From NCBI RefSeq assembly GCF_015706575.1, contig NW_024037051.1:17069153-17133152 (forward strand): a DNA stretch of 64,000 nucleotides, written 5' to 3'. Below, in pieces: positions 12,846 to 25,194 of this stretch. How positions within the stretch are numbered: position 1 is the stretch's first letter; every line of letters starts with the position of its first letter. Source of the stretch: Patiria miniata (Eukaryota > Echinodermata > Asteroidea > Valvatida > Asterinidae). The position numbers and the translations under genes were made by a program. The notes below the pieces were generated by a model, which made no database searches, was not told the origin of the DNA, and saw nothing but the letters and a program-made list of their open reading frames with translations.

Positions 12846-14934
12846 TAACATTGAATTTGGATCACCATAACAGTGTATTTTGAGTCATCCTATAAGCGGT
12901 ATACGGTATTATTGTATTAGTCAGAGGTCGCGAATCTGTATATGATGCATTGCATGGAGTCACTAGCAACTATTCCCCTATCTATTACAATCAAATTTGA
13001 AACACATGCCGTAGGTCTAGCGTGAAGGAAAGCCTTTGTCATTTTTTTTGCTGATGGGATGATATTGCAAGTATCGCTTTGGGATTGGAAGAATAAAAGA
13101 CATTTGCAACCCTGCGGTTTTAAGACGAGAACCCGTGTGGATAAACATGTACCAGTATTTTTTTTTAGGTCTTGTTTTTGAAATTGAAATTGCCATCAAA
13201 CGATGTGCAACTGTTGTGTTTTCATTTAGTCGTACGGAAGCATTAACATGTACATGTACTGTGTGAGCGTAATACGTGGTGTGTGATAATGAAATATACA
13301 TTTCTGCATATGGTGTAATAGTAAACTATTGCCCTGTATAATGAACCCGGGTGAGCACAAGTGACCAATGTATTACGTCATGCCCCAAAGCATGATGGGA
13401 AGGTATGAGCTAATATGCGGACAATTTAAAAAAAAAAAGAGTTATTTTCTTGAATAAGTAAGGACTTGAAGGTAAATACGTCTTCTGTATTTGGAAGCAC
13501 GGTTATTGTACGATTGTAGCCTAGTGATAGTAGTGGGAAGCATTTCAGAAGTGTTAAATACGTTTGGAGGAATGTTAGTATATTCTGATTCGGTTTAGGA
13601 AGAAAAAACCCTTATTTTATGATTTTGTTACAAGCTTCTCTCTGTTTGGACGAAATATGACCCCGTTCGCCAGAGTTTCACTGAAACTTCTGTTTAAACT
13701 ACCATCCATCATGTCGAATTCAAACAGGAAAGTTAATGCACAGTATTCAATGTCGTATAAAAACATGCCGGTAACTTCAAGTTGCTAATGTTGAACTGAA
13801 CGCATCATAGAGCAAGAACATGTCACATTACTGATTTTGAAAGCGTTGTGCATGCACTATGTGCGTGCTCATGTACAAATGCAATCCATGCTTGCATACA
13901 GATCACAGACTCTGATCCACAGTATGATTATGAGTGCTGTTTACGTGCATTTCGCAACTGCGGGTCGACCAATTGCAATGGCAGTTCCCTTGTCGTTGGG
14001 GGTTGCCCGAGCAAACCGCCTTGACTCCTCCTACTCAAGGTCACGTGGCCCACTGATCGAGGCACCCCGCACGCACTTTCACAATCACTCAACCAATAGC
14101 TGTCATTTACTTGTTGGTCACGTGGGGTTCGTGAATAAACTTAAAACCTGTTCAGGGACCAACTTGCGCAACACATTTGAAGTTTGGGGAAATAATTATG
14201 TTTCAGTTGTGAATAGGGGTTCGAGGTTTTGCACGAGGTATAACAACTAGTCCACTTATTGCGAAATGGTCACAATAAAGTTGATATCTTCAATTGAGTA
14301 TAAATGTCAAATTGTAAAGCGAAACGAAATTATACACTCATCGGAGTGCTGCACTTTCTATTTTAATACTTGTGGGTTTGTGTTTGTGGTCCAGTGCACC
14401 GCCTTGTGTGCCTTCTCCTTTCTCGATTTCCAGCAGCCTGTTCCGTGTTGGGGCCGTGGCAAATACAAGAGCCTGTTGTTTACATTGGGGGAAGTTGTTA
14501 TGAACTAATAATATATTATACTGGTTGGCTGCGAGTTGGATATAATAAAGGGTGTGCGGTCAAGCGGGCACTTTTGATACTGTCAGCTGGCAAGAGAGCT
14601 GTGGGGTTATTTATGCGAGGTATTACACACGTACCTGGGGATATTGGACGGGAGCAAAACAAGGTTTTAAAGGAGCACCTTCAGTTTGCGTTGAGTGGTC
14701 TGAGGTTGGGATTTTTTTTGAGATGGTGGCTTGGGTCCAACTTTCTCTGGTCGCACGAGGATGTACTATGTTTCCTTTGCGCCTGCGATGTTTGAGTGAG
14801 GTTTGGATAGAACACTTGAAGTGATGATAGCGGTTATGTGTAATGCAACTTCTTCACATAACATTAAACGTTCATTGTTTCTGAATCATTGTTGAAGAGT
14901 TCTCGAAAGTGTAATATCCACCGAGCTAAAACTA

Positions 14935-15030
14935 CAACAGGTTAGGTTTTGAACATTCTTCTTTGGATGTCGAGGCGTTATTATTGGGAAAAACAGAATG
15001 CATGTCAAGCAAACGACCCTGTGTCATGCC
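14935..15030 (-). repeat. Partial copy of palindromic dispersed element
   Basis: ACAGGTTAGGTTTTGAACAT and the following bases match 56050-56130, next to one of the two long copies of this element (listed at 21270 and 56040). The segment TTATTATTGGGAAAAACAGAATGCATGT parallels a similar stretch there. Only the outer end is present, so this is a truncated or diverged copy. Confidence 0.5.
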
Positions 15031-16170
15031 GTTAAGATTATGTGTGATGCAACTCTACAAAACATTAAAACATTGAAGTGTTTCTGAATCACTGTTAAAA
15101 AACTTAATGTTGTTCCTATGCTTGATCGTGGGGAAGATGTGTTATTTGTCAGTTTTTTGTAACAAGGATGCTTGTTGGGCTTCCATTGTATCGAAACTCG
15201 AATTGTATAATCGATATGACAGTCACATTTTTGGAGCAATATTTCACTAGCAGCTTGCAGATTTGGTTTTATTAGAGTTTTGCTTGTAGTCACGGATGGA
15301 GAGTGAAACTCGTTTACTCTCTGCGGGTCAATCAACCATGGCTTGATTTACGCTTAAGTGGAGATCTCCATTCTCAAAGGAAAAATCCCTTTAAAGGTTT
15401 TTTTTCTTCTGAGGTTTACCTGGGCTTCTATTGGAGTTGATGACTAATCGCCGCGTGACCTCACCCACCAGCTGATCGGGTCCACTAGCCTCGAGTTGTT
15501 GAAAAAGGGAAGCTCTGGTTTCTCGTGTATGCGTGTGCGTGGGGATCTTTTCTATCCCTAAAAGCGAAGGACAAAGAGTTTGTTGCCTTAGCGCTTGTTT
15601 TTCCAAGTGTGGGACTTGGTAGCCCTGGTCTTGCTTCCTTCCGTCTGCTGTGAATTTGTCTATCTTATCTTTCTAGCCTTGTTCTGGGCTATCCTGAAGA
15701 TTTGACCTCCGATTCTGGTGATGATTTTTTTTTTATTTAGTCAACTCGCTAATTGAATTCGGTCGGGAAAAAAACTTGACAGGACATTCCCGACCCTGAT
15801 ACTTTGATAACGCACCGGGCCCAGGATAACGAAAACAGCTTTTGACAAGTCACTATGCCACAATACACGTTCAATATAATATCAAAATAATGAAAATATT
15901 GACTGGACTTACTTGACTCGGGAGTGAAAGCAGCTCCTCTTGGGAAGACTGTCGCCGCCAAAATCTAAAGAAATAGAAAATAAATAACCATAACGCAAAT
16001 CTCTGAGGAATAAAGACATGTTCACTGACATGCTCAGAATTTTTTTTACAGAAGCGTTTACACCTGTTGTTTATATAATGGTATAATTTCATGACGTGAC
16101 TCTTTGATTAAAACAAAATTACTTGTTCCCAATACTTAATTGGTGTTGTGCCATTGTATCGTTTCTGCAG

Positions 16171-17339
16171 GTAAATCTTGGCGCAGCTTGTCTCTGATGG
16201 AGAAGCGGCCTTTCATTGATGAGGCGGAGAGACTTCGCGTCAAGCACATGGCTGACCATCCCGACTACAAGTACCGACCACGACGCCGCAAAGGTCCCAA
16301 GCGCACCATGAAGAGGAACACCAACACCGCTCAGCCAACAGGTGGGTCTACGGTAGCAGGTGGATCCACCACCACCAGCAGTCCTGGTACCCCGCTGTCA
16401 GCGCCTGCCACACCGGTCTCCATGTCGGCCAGTTCCCCTGATCACATGGGGACCAGCTCCCTGCAGACGCCTGACATCACACCGCGCACATCGCCGACAC
16501 CGATGGACAATGCCAACGCCATGCCAGAAATCAAGTTCAAGGTCTCCCCGATCAACACCATCGACTTAAGCTACACCGCGACTGGCTACTCGGAACCCCT
16601 CGCTGCGATGGGTCTTCCGACACCGGAGATGTCACCCTTGATGATGGAGGACAACGTCTTCACGTTCCCCAATCCTGGACTCGAGGGGCCAAATCACATG
16701 CAGCCTTACGCTACAAGCGCTCAGAGTCCCCCATCTCCCATGGTTGGGCAGGACAGAATCAACAACGGTGGGTGTTACCAGTTCAACCCCATCAAGATGG
16801 AGGGTCATGGGGTTGAGCAGGATGGAGTCAACAGCACCGGATGCGGTGACTTCATGCCGATCAAGACGGAGATGGTCAGCCAAGGACTTGACAACATGAA
16901 CATGTCGGCGAGCGCCACGTTGAGCAGCCTCCGGGCTCTTGTCAATGCACCTCCGCATAACCAAAACAGCGCCGTGACGTCGCTGATCTCACAAGCTCTC
17001 TCGCAGGCGCAGCAGGAGCAACTGATGCAACAGCAGCAGCAGGAGCTGCAGCAGATGAACAACCTGACGACCAACCAACAAGCCAGACCTCAACCCGCCG
17101 ACACCTTCACTCCATCCCAGTACCCGATCAGCTCGGACGAGCTGAACGGGAATGGGCTGACACCTGACCAAATCTCCACTCTGAACGGGCTGATGCAGCT
17201 CAGCGATGCGGAGCTTCTCTTCGAGCTCAACCGTGACGATCTCCCCATGGACATGTACCAGCTTGACTCTCTGCCGCCACAGAGCGCCTACACGGACAAT
17301 AACTTCGCCACAGACATGCTGACAAACTCTTTCATGTGA
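16171..17339 (+). CDS. SoxF: SoxF-family transcription factor, coding exon 2
   Basis: This exon encodes residues 106-494 and the stop TGA (17337-17339). It completes the HMG-box ([20 protein letters not shown] onward, ending near residue 146 with [10 protein letters not shown]), followed by a basic tail. Then comes a Ser/Thr/Pro-rich region (about 155-225), two PIK-x-E motifs (IKME at 313-316 and IKTE at 336-339) that fit the SUMO-acceptor consensus, and a Gln-rich stretch (about 380-402). The C-terminus has an acidic segment [18 protein letters not shown] (453-470) resembling the conserved SoxF region that binds beta-catenin in vertebrate Sox17. That resemblance, the HMG sequence and the intron position are the grounds for SoxF. 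Vertebrate SoxF genes act in endoderm, blood and vessel formation; the role here is inferred only from the family. Confidence 0.95.
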
Positions 17340-19797
17340 GGTGGATTCGAGAGACATTTTTGTTTATTTGAAAGTTGGGGACTGAAGCTGGTTCTCCAGT
17401 CCCGCTCACTGAGCAAAACAGTTAACTTTGTTGCACATTGCACGTGAGAATTTTACAAGCATGGTTCGCGTACTGTCATGCTTAAATAACGAGTAGATTA
17501 CATTGAGTTATACTTGTTCAGCTATAACGCTTTCTCGGAATTTCTAAAATACTTTTACCGTCTTGAGTTTGTAAAGGTTGTTCACGCTCTACTTTTATTG
17601 GTTTATAGCGCTGTAATTTGCTTTTCCACCCAGACCTTAATCTGGTTTTGCGTTTCACTACAAGTATCCACAAGTAAAGCCTCACTGAAAAGAATTTAAG
17701 AAGCTTATTTCAAGCTTATTTCGAGTACCTTTATACAGGAAGTTGTGTTTGATCCCGTTAAATGCTTCCTTAAAGTTTTTGTTCAAGAAAACTTGATTGT
17801 GTTTCACTTGTGGAGTTGTACAAAGAAAACATGTATAGGTTCATTAATTGGTTAGTATTAAGTTATTATGTTGTGTTGTTTATTTTGGTAGTTTCACCTT
17901 TTTTTAAGAGCCGCAAAAGCAAGTAGGTGCAAACTCAAAAACTAGATATTCGTAGACCAAATTAATGACAACTTTCTTGTGATGTTCCTATATAGAGTGA
18001 GTGCTTTTTTGTTAGAATGTGCAATTTTGGCGGGGTCACGTGCGGTTGGAGGGTCCGCTACAAGTTCACCTTGGCTGGATGATGTATTTTGTTTATAAAC
18101 AAAATGACGTTATCAACATTCCTTGGTATGAATTTTCTCTAGTAATTGCACGGGACCCGGGTCAATGTATTAAAAAAAAAAATGCTGCATCTGAACAGGT
18201 AGTGAATAGATTGTGAAAAGAGTTCTTAAGCCTGATTTTAAGTTTTTATTTGTTTTTGTTTTTGAGTTTGATCAATTTCAGGTTATGCACATAATTGTTT
18301 TGATATAAAAAATTCCATCATAATTAATGCATTTTGTTATGTACCAAGTAATTTTCCACTTGTATACAGAACTCTAAACAGCTTAAATTTTTTTGTTTGT
18401 TTCTCGCCTTGTGTTTAACTTTTGAACTCTTGTTAATTTGTAAAGATGTCAGCAGTATTATGATAAAGACCAATGTTATCTGATTATTTTATTTGTGTAG
18501 ATGATAAATATTTCGCAAGAGTTTTCGAGCTGACCTGGGCATTAGAACGAGTTTTAAGATAAGGATAATTTTGCTGCCTTTTTTTTTAAAGGTTGGGTGT
18601 AAGTTTGTTTGGAATTCAGATGTTGAGAACTTGAAGAGTTGAGATTCTGTTGGAGGTTTTGTTTTTAATACATTGTACTTCTGAAGATGATGAGCCATCT
18701 TGAGATGTTGAGGAGATTAAAGGCTCCATCTTTCCCGATCAAGGGTCCCTCTGCTCTTGTAAAAGCATCTTAGAGAGGTCCCCTTGGGATCTTGCATTCA
18801 ACTCGAAGAGGAAGCAATCGTGTTGCCGCTGAGAAGAGAATATGGCTGGCTCTTCCTGAGTTGGAAAACCGATATGTCTTGAATGCAAGATCAGAGGGTC
18901 ACTTGAATCAGGGGCTCTTTAGGGAGCGAGACTTCAGATGTGGGTCTTTTTGAACGCGTGCCTTATGGATTTTTCCCGCCAAAATGCCGTGTGGTTCACA
19001 CATTTGGGGGAATGGCACTTCAGTTGTTTGGCGCCGAGGAATCTTTCCTTCTCTTCGTGAATATTCATATATACTGTGTTCCCTTCCCGTGATTGGTTGA
19101 AGCGTTTCGTGGTGCCCGGCAATTTTTGCACAGGTCTCAGTCACGATTTTGGTTTTTGGTAACCCGTGAAATGTGACGCGGGCACTGAAGCTTTTCAACC
19201 AATTTGTTTTGGGCGGGACAAAATACAATAATCACTGTAGCTTCCTTAGTATGTCTTCCGAGAATATTGCAGTATTATACTGTCGAATATTTTGGTGTGT
19301 GTGGTTATACTAACATGGTTTTAAGGAAAAAAATGTATCATTTAGAATACAAGTCGGTCTTTGTACATTTGTAACAATTTTTATTGTCTTTGCAACCGAC
19401 TATCTGTAATGAGAAAGAGTCATAAAGATGGTACAAATTCACAATGAATGGAATATGAAGGATTGGTTTGCCCTAAAAAAAAATCATGGTATATGAGAAA
19501 AAATACTTTCAAACAAAAATACAGAATTATATTGATTTTTAAAGTGTGAGAGTTTGATGCAATTGATGAGGTGTTGTTAAGTTTGGCGCTGGTTCGCCAT
19601 CTTGTTTTCGGCTGAATAAGAAAAAAAAGTTGTAGAAGTATTTAATGAAAACATTTTCAAGTTGCACCGGATTCGTCCGTGCATTGTAAAGTTTAGAGAA
19701 AAAAAAGTGTAGATGGAGTCGGTTGTTGTTATTATTAAGATGTTCAATTTCTGATCATCATTGAGAGGGCTTTTTCTATGATTTGAGGTAAAATAAA
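17340..19797 (+). other. Probable SoxF 3' UTR
   Basis: AT-rich sequence with T-rich tracts directly after the SoxF stop and no coding potential. The clearest AATAAA on the plus strand is at 19792-19797, giving a 3' UTR of about 2.4 kb if used. An ATTAAA near 18716 is an alternative. A near-perfect 14-bp inverted repeat (18788-18801 with 18879-18892) could form a stem in the RNA. The extent is inferred; cDNA would be needed to fix the end. Confidence 0.4.
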
Positions 19798-20136
19798 CCA
19801 ACTGACTTTTATTCTAAAACAAAGAAAAGTGTCTGGAAAATGGCGTTGTAATTTGAGCTTTCAAGACTTGTCTCACTCGCTGAAGTGAAAAACTCAATCA
19901 GATTTGACTTGAGCAGTCAATATTGTATCCGACTTTTTGTCTTGTCCAATCTATATTGTTTTTAAAGATCTTAAGAGCAACTTCTTTTCAGTGTTTCATG
20001 CTTCAAAAAAAAAGATGGTCACATGATCCCCTTGTAGGAAACTTAAAATCAGCAAAATACAACATCAAAACAAACGTCAATGGGGTTCTTTGTAGTGCTT
20101 CAGTACCTCATAACTGCGAATGGACTTGTGACGTTA
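19798..20136. other. Gene-free stretch after SoxF
   Basis: AT-rich sequence with no exon, repeat or structured element that I can recognise. Confidence 0.5.
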
Positions 20137-20245
20137 TGACGTCATGTTTTGTTTACATGTGCGCTTTTCTATGGGAGCCAGGTGGAGAGAGGAATCGCAA
20201 AGCTCTCTCACAAGCAGGCACACATGTAAACAAAGTGTGACGTCA
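20137..20245. mobile_element. Fold-back MITE with TGACGTCA ends, diverged copy
   Basis: The left arm at 20137-20161 and right arm at 20221-20245 are inverted repeats matching at 22 of 25 positions, each carrying TGACGTCA and GTTTACATGTG. The same arms, longer and almost perfect, form the element at 29281-29418. The inner bases CTATGGGAGCCAGG and CTTATGGTGCTCAGTG are also related. No protein is encoded. Superfamily is uncertain because no clean target-site duplication is visible. Confidence 0.7.
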
Positions 20246-21269
20246 TTATGTCTCAAACCTGTTGGTAAAAGTCCGTAGGCCACTGTCATAAACAGAATTG
20301 ACCCCAATATCGCGACGCTTATATAGTCTGACCATTGTCCTTTCTCTATGGTCTAACTATACCCCCACTCCACCCTTGCCCTTAAATCTATGCACCCTTG
20401 AGCAGGGCAGTAGTGTTACTATGCCCCTTTAATATGTCACATCTTCAATAATATTGTTTGCCGTAAAACGGATACAATCTGCAGAACTGTATCGACGCGG
20501 GCACTCTGCTCATTATGATAATGAGGTAGAGCAAGGATTACAATTACCTGTTCACCATGCATTCAGCTAAGTCCAATAATTTCAGGTCAATAAATTGTGG
20601 ATATATTCCGCGTAATTAGTTTCTGGCATTGGTCCATTTCGATATACATGTAGATCAATTTTAGTCTCAACAGGAAACTTGTATACAGCCACGACAAATT
20701 GATACGGAAGAAAACGGATTTGCAAACGAATACGGATTTCGGAAACAGCCACATAACAAAAGATTTTACATTTTTTTGTAATGGTGAGGACAAAAAGCTG
20801 ACGTTTGAAGCAATTTATCACCTGAATGACTCGCAGGTTTGTTGAAGACAAGGTCCCTCCACCGAGGGTTCTTAACCAAGCAAACACGTGCACCGACCCC
20901 TCGAGCTTAGGCTCTGACAGAACCTGTCAGTGGCAAGCGAAGAGTCCGGGTGCTTGAGTACTCATCGATGGACGAGGATGGCAGTGAGTGACACCTGTCG
21001 TGACGTGGGCCCCGTGATGAGTTTGGTTTACGTGCTGGGATTGTCGTATATAGGGATGATGCGTGCGTAGTGCCGCGTGGTCGATTCTATTTATTTATGT
21101 ATTTATTTATTACATTTCTTTACCCAGGATTTGCCCAAACAGTTTAAGTCTTGTTTCCACTGGGGCCCTGCATGCATAACAAATGATTAAATAATGTTAA
21201 GTAAAGTTAAACTCTATTAAAGTGAGGCTAGTATTTTGGATGCGTGGGTTTGAGTCAAGCTATGAGATT
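20246..21269. other. Gene-free stretch
   Basis: No gene seen. It includes a TTTATTTATGTATTTATTTATT tract near 21090 that looks like the edge of an interspersed repeat. Open frames on the minus strand near 20.6-20.9 kb have no domain or splice context. Confidence 0.5.
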
Positions 21270-21860
21270 CACTTTCCTAAGCAAGACACTTTGCAACATT
21301 ACATACAACATTTGCAAACTTCAAAAAACAAAACTACCAAATTATTATAAAACACCTTACTTAACTGTAAATGAATAATAGCCTCAAGCATCCTGTGAAA
21401 TCATGGCACCTGGTATGCTGTCATTTAAAAAAAAATGGAATTTTTGTATCAATTTCAAACGATGGTCGGCCGACCATGGTTGGGAGAAAAACTTACTTTT
21501 TTCAAACACTGCCCACAATTTACCAAATTTAGTTTGCAATCGGTTACACATAATTATGTGAACGGGTACAAACCAGCTAGACTGGTTCCCTAACCTTACG
21601 ATTCCCCGACGTCTATAAATTGCTCCGTTTCATCTGAAGTGGGGTCAGGGAACCAGACTACAAGAAAATGATTTTTTTTCTTAGTTTTTCCAACATTTAC
21701 GAACACAAAACGTTAAACAGTTCAGTGTAACAATAGTTGATACAAAGCTGCATGTTCCCTTTGTTTATTCCCCAAATCCATCCATATCTGAAAATTACAG
21801 CAAAAGCAAATGTTGTACATTCCCATTGTGTTCATGAGCAAGGTTGTTTGCAACAAGCGT
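21270..21860 (+). mobile_element. Dispersed palindromic element, copy 1
   Basis: About 560 bp that reappears in reverse complement near 56040-56660. Shared landmarks in order are CAACATTACATACAACATTT, CTGTCATTTA, a palindrome centred on GGTCGGCCGACC (21462-21477 perfect), GAACGGGTACA, a stem formed by TAGACTGGTTCCCT and AGGGAACCAGACTA (21578-21660), and GAAAATTACAGCAAAAGC. There is no coding capacity. It looks like a non-autonomous element with conserved secondary structure. Boundaries are approximate. Confidence 0.7.
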
Positions 21861-21869
21861 AATCTTTTC

Positions 21870-22590
21870 TCTAGGCCTGTAATTTATTTTGCCGGGGTGT
21901 ACAGTTACTTTGGCTCCAGTTTTAGAGAGTAGTGAGTATACATCACGGAGAGGTGTAACAGGTCTGTGTAAAAATTAATGATAAAATCGAGCTAGTAATT
22001 TCCGGAACAATCAAATCAAATTCAGCACGAGCGGCAAGTCATGTCATGAAACAAAAATGGTCTGAAATTCTGAGACGCATGCGCTATTCACCCGAAAGCA
22101 ATTTCATCACAGAGGAAAATTGAGCACGAGACACTCGTGACTTCTTGTAGTGCCGATTTGTTTGTTCATTTCACGGTATAAGTCACTAGCGCTTGGTTAC
22201 TGATTGATTTGAACACTGAAAGAAATACGAAGCGGGAAAATAAATACGTGTCACGAGTCGTGATGCATGCTATGTCGCAAATTATCCTGTCAAGGGTTTT
22301 TCTTCCAATTTTTTTCCCTGTTTTTCCTGTCGTTTGGACGGAGCAACATTATCTTTGAGTGACAGCCGCGATGCGACTTTTGTGTTTTTACCTGTTCACG
22401 CTTGCTTCAACAGGGGATTCATCTCTTTCTCTTTTTTCCTCTCTCGGAAGAGTTTACAAAAAGTCTTCAAGAACTTAGAAGTAGAAATAAAACCCAGAAA
22501 AAGGTATATTGGCCCTATTATCGAATCCGTAAACAGCAGAAACTAGAAGCACTCGGGGAACGCAAACCTCTACCAAGGCTAAAAAATTCC
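21870..22590. other. Gene-free stretch
   Basis: No gene or clear repeat recognised. Short plus-strand open frames near 22.3-22.6 kb run into the SINE-like tail that follows. Confidence 0.45.
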
Positions 22591-22599
22591 CCGCCATAT

Positions 22600-22831
22600 A
22601 TTGTCAGCACACCCAAAAGAAATATTGGTGAAGAATCCTTACAAACAATCCTGGATCCAGACCCAGATCCGGATCACTTCCAACATCTAATCGATTTGTA
22701 CTTGTACCAAGGACCAGCCCTAAAAAATGTTCATGCAAATCCGTCCATAACTTTTTAAGTTATCCTGTTAACAGACAAACCAACCAACCAACAAATCCGA
22801 TGAAAACATAACCTCCTTGGCGGAGGTAATA
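22600..22831 (+). mobile_element. Degenerate SINE-like repeat, 3' tail
   Basis: The end of this segment, AACTTTTTAAGTTATCCTGT followed by ACAGACAAACCAACC and ATAACCTCCTTGGCGGAGGT, is a familiar 3' tail of SINE/LINE-mobilised repeats in many animals. Before it lie GGATCCAGACCCAGATCCGG and GTTCATGCAAATCCGTCC. No tRNA-like head is evident, so the copy is truncated or diverged. Confidence 0.6.
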
Positions 22832-22839
22832 ACAACCTG

Positions 22840-23380
22840 GGAACAATAACAACTAAATGTATACTTGTAAAGCTTACACTTGTTACCACAATTTCAAGAA
22901 CGGCGAGCATTGGCTAACAAAGGCTGTAAGTTTGGACCATTTCCAAAAACACAGCGGGCCTAACAAAAGGTAACACTGTTTTTGTATTGCTATTTTTACC
23001 CCTTTGATCAAAACACAGTAACGAGGGGGCTCCTTCAATTTGTGATCCTAAATACCTAGACACACATCCCATTAACTTTAATGACATTTTATTAACCTGC
23101 AGGAACTCCCAATCTTCGTGGGACTTTCCCTGGGCCATCCTCAGCACACGCGCATTAATTCTTTTGGGTGTCTACCATCCTGTGTGCGCAGGGCGTGGGC
23201 CAACCGCGCTTCCTCTTTCTTAATTACTATCAGTTGGAAGATGTTTGGAATTCTTTAAGACTTTGGGATTATGCACGATAGTCGCACAGAGATTATTTAA
23301 TTACGCGCTGGTTGTAGACTTCTCCCCCCCCCCCTTCCGATATGATTTGAAAGCGTTATGTTTGGTTGAGAATCGGAAGA
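22840..23380. other. Gene-free stretch
   Basis: No gene recognised. A C9 homopolymer lies near 23326. The minus-strand open frame at 22.9-23.1 kb has no recognisable domain. Confidence 0.45.
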
Positions 23381-24005
23381 TGAGACGAGGTGATGCAGGA
23401 AGGGTGACGATAAATGACGAGAAAGAGCGAGAATTGAGGAAGGTTAAGGTACATGACGAGAAAGGACGAGAATGGAGGAAGGTGAACGGAATGCAAGGGA
23501 GGACGCGACTGTAAGACGGGTGACGGGAAATGACGAGAAAGAACGAGAATTGAAGAGACCAATGTAGGCAGGTGATGAGAAATGACGAGGAAGAACGAGA
23601 AAGGAAGGAAGGTGACAAGAAACGACTACGAAAAACGAGAATGGAAGAAAGGTACAGACTAAATGACGAGAAAGGACGAGAATGAAGGAAGGTGAATAGA
23701 AATGCAAGAAAGAAGAAGGGAAGAAGGGTGACGAGAAACGACGAGAAAGGGAGGGGTGTTGGGAGGTGACGAAAAGGGGCGAGAAAGAACGAGAATAAAG
23801 CATGGTTAAGAGAAGTCACGAAAGAGGATCGATGAAAACTTAAAAGAACTGACGCGAATGAATCAGAATAGAAAAGAGGTGAAAGGGAATGACGAGAAAA
23901 TACGAGAATATAGATGAAAGGTGAGAAGAATGACGAGAAAGAACGAGATTGGGGGAGGGTGACGACAAGTGACGAGGAAAAACGAGAAATGAAGGGACCA
24001 ACATA
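23380..24005. repeat. Polypurine minisatellite, ~620 bp
   Basis: The plus strand is almost entirely A and G, built from imperfect units of roughly 38-45 bp containing TGACGAGAAAGAACGAGAAT and GGAAGGTGACGAGAAATGAC. The long minus-strand open frames rich in Ser, Phe, Leu and Pro across this stretch are translations of the repeat, not genes. Confidence 0.9.
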
Positions 24006-24194
24006 ATGGCATCATGACAGGGAACAGAGGGCCGTGTAATTGTAGAAAGACGGTATTTACCCCATGACCAAATGGCAGTCAAGGCTCGACGTTACTACCC
24101 CTGCCCGTCAGGCCAATAAATAATTCCTTAAATTCAAATTGATGCACTACAACCCGGATGTAGATTACGCACATTTAGGTTGTTACAACGCCAA

Positions 24195-24380
24195 ACACTT
24201 CACTTGCACGAGTAGCTACAACACTCCTCCGTTGTAAAGAGAAGCAATATTGGGGTTAAGTGTCTTGCCCAAGGACACGAGCACAATATACTCCGAGCCA
24301 AATTCCCTGCAATTTACCGAATTCATCCTCAATAAGGTACAACTCCTATCCGGTGCTGTACATGCAATGTTTATGATGGC
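24195..24380 (-). mobile_element. SINE fragment (minus)
   Basis: Contains GTTAAGTGTCTTGCCCAAGG and ACGAGCACAATAT, the reverse complement of the CTTGGGCAAGGCACTT core shared by the SINEs at 35243, 49540, 54735 and 61530. The head and tail are not clear. Confidence 0.55.
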
Positions 24381-25194
24381 AATTACTCCGCTTCTAGGAA
24401 TATCAGTCACTTAGGCCTAATGGTTTCATTTTGTCAAGGATTTTTTTTTTTACGAGAATATATATGACCTTACCTACCGATTGTATCTTTTAACAAGCAT
24501 GTTGCACTCCCAACGTACATATCTAATTTTATATTAAAGTTACGGTAAAAAAAAAACCACCCAAATTTTAAAAGGCCATTAAAATTATAGCTGTTTGTTG
24601 CTTAAAAGGCACTTAATACAAGACAAGTGAATAATTCATGGGTGTTTGTTCTTCAGCTAATTACCTGCGGGTTTGTGAAGTGCTAACTCAAAAAGGAGGG
24701 TGGGGTAAAACTTTAAGGTGTCGCCGTGTCGAGCACAAGACCACAAATAATCACGTGCTGATTAAAAATGACAACGTGAAATCCACAGAGATCAACTGCA
24801 AAATTACCGCCCAAAAGCGATACGATCTATCAAGGAAATGCCGATTAGAAATTGTTTACGGTGCACGAAGTATATCAACCCGGTATACAAGTACAATATA
24901 TACAAGTTGTCAGCGAGTTAATTAGACCAATAGGCGTTATGGCTGCAAATTGGGCGTCGTTTTACATGCGATGCGGTCCCAGGGGTCGTCAGGAGGGGAA
25001 ATCATTAATTGAGTTGAGCAATGGTCATAACGAGTAGATGGTGTATTTACAACAAACTGTTAATTTCAGTTCTCTCAGAGTGGTAAACCGAAGCCGAACA
25101 TTTTCTTCATTGCATTCACTATAGGTATCTTCGACCTTGTGAGTTGCGGAGTTCGCGTGTACTTTGAATGAACCCAAAAAGTATAAGACATGTT
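24381..25194. other. Gene-free stretch
   Basis: AT-rich with poly-A and poly-T tracts. No exon or structured element recognised. Confidence 0.45.

Noticed and set aside
14370-14824. Overlapping open frames in the SoxF intron
   Set aside because: Two frames are open over the same DNA, without domains or splice sites; treated as chance.
23301-24082. Ser/Phe/Leu/Pro-rich minus-strand proteins
   Set aside because: Translations of the polypurine minisatellite.
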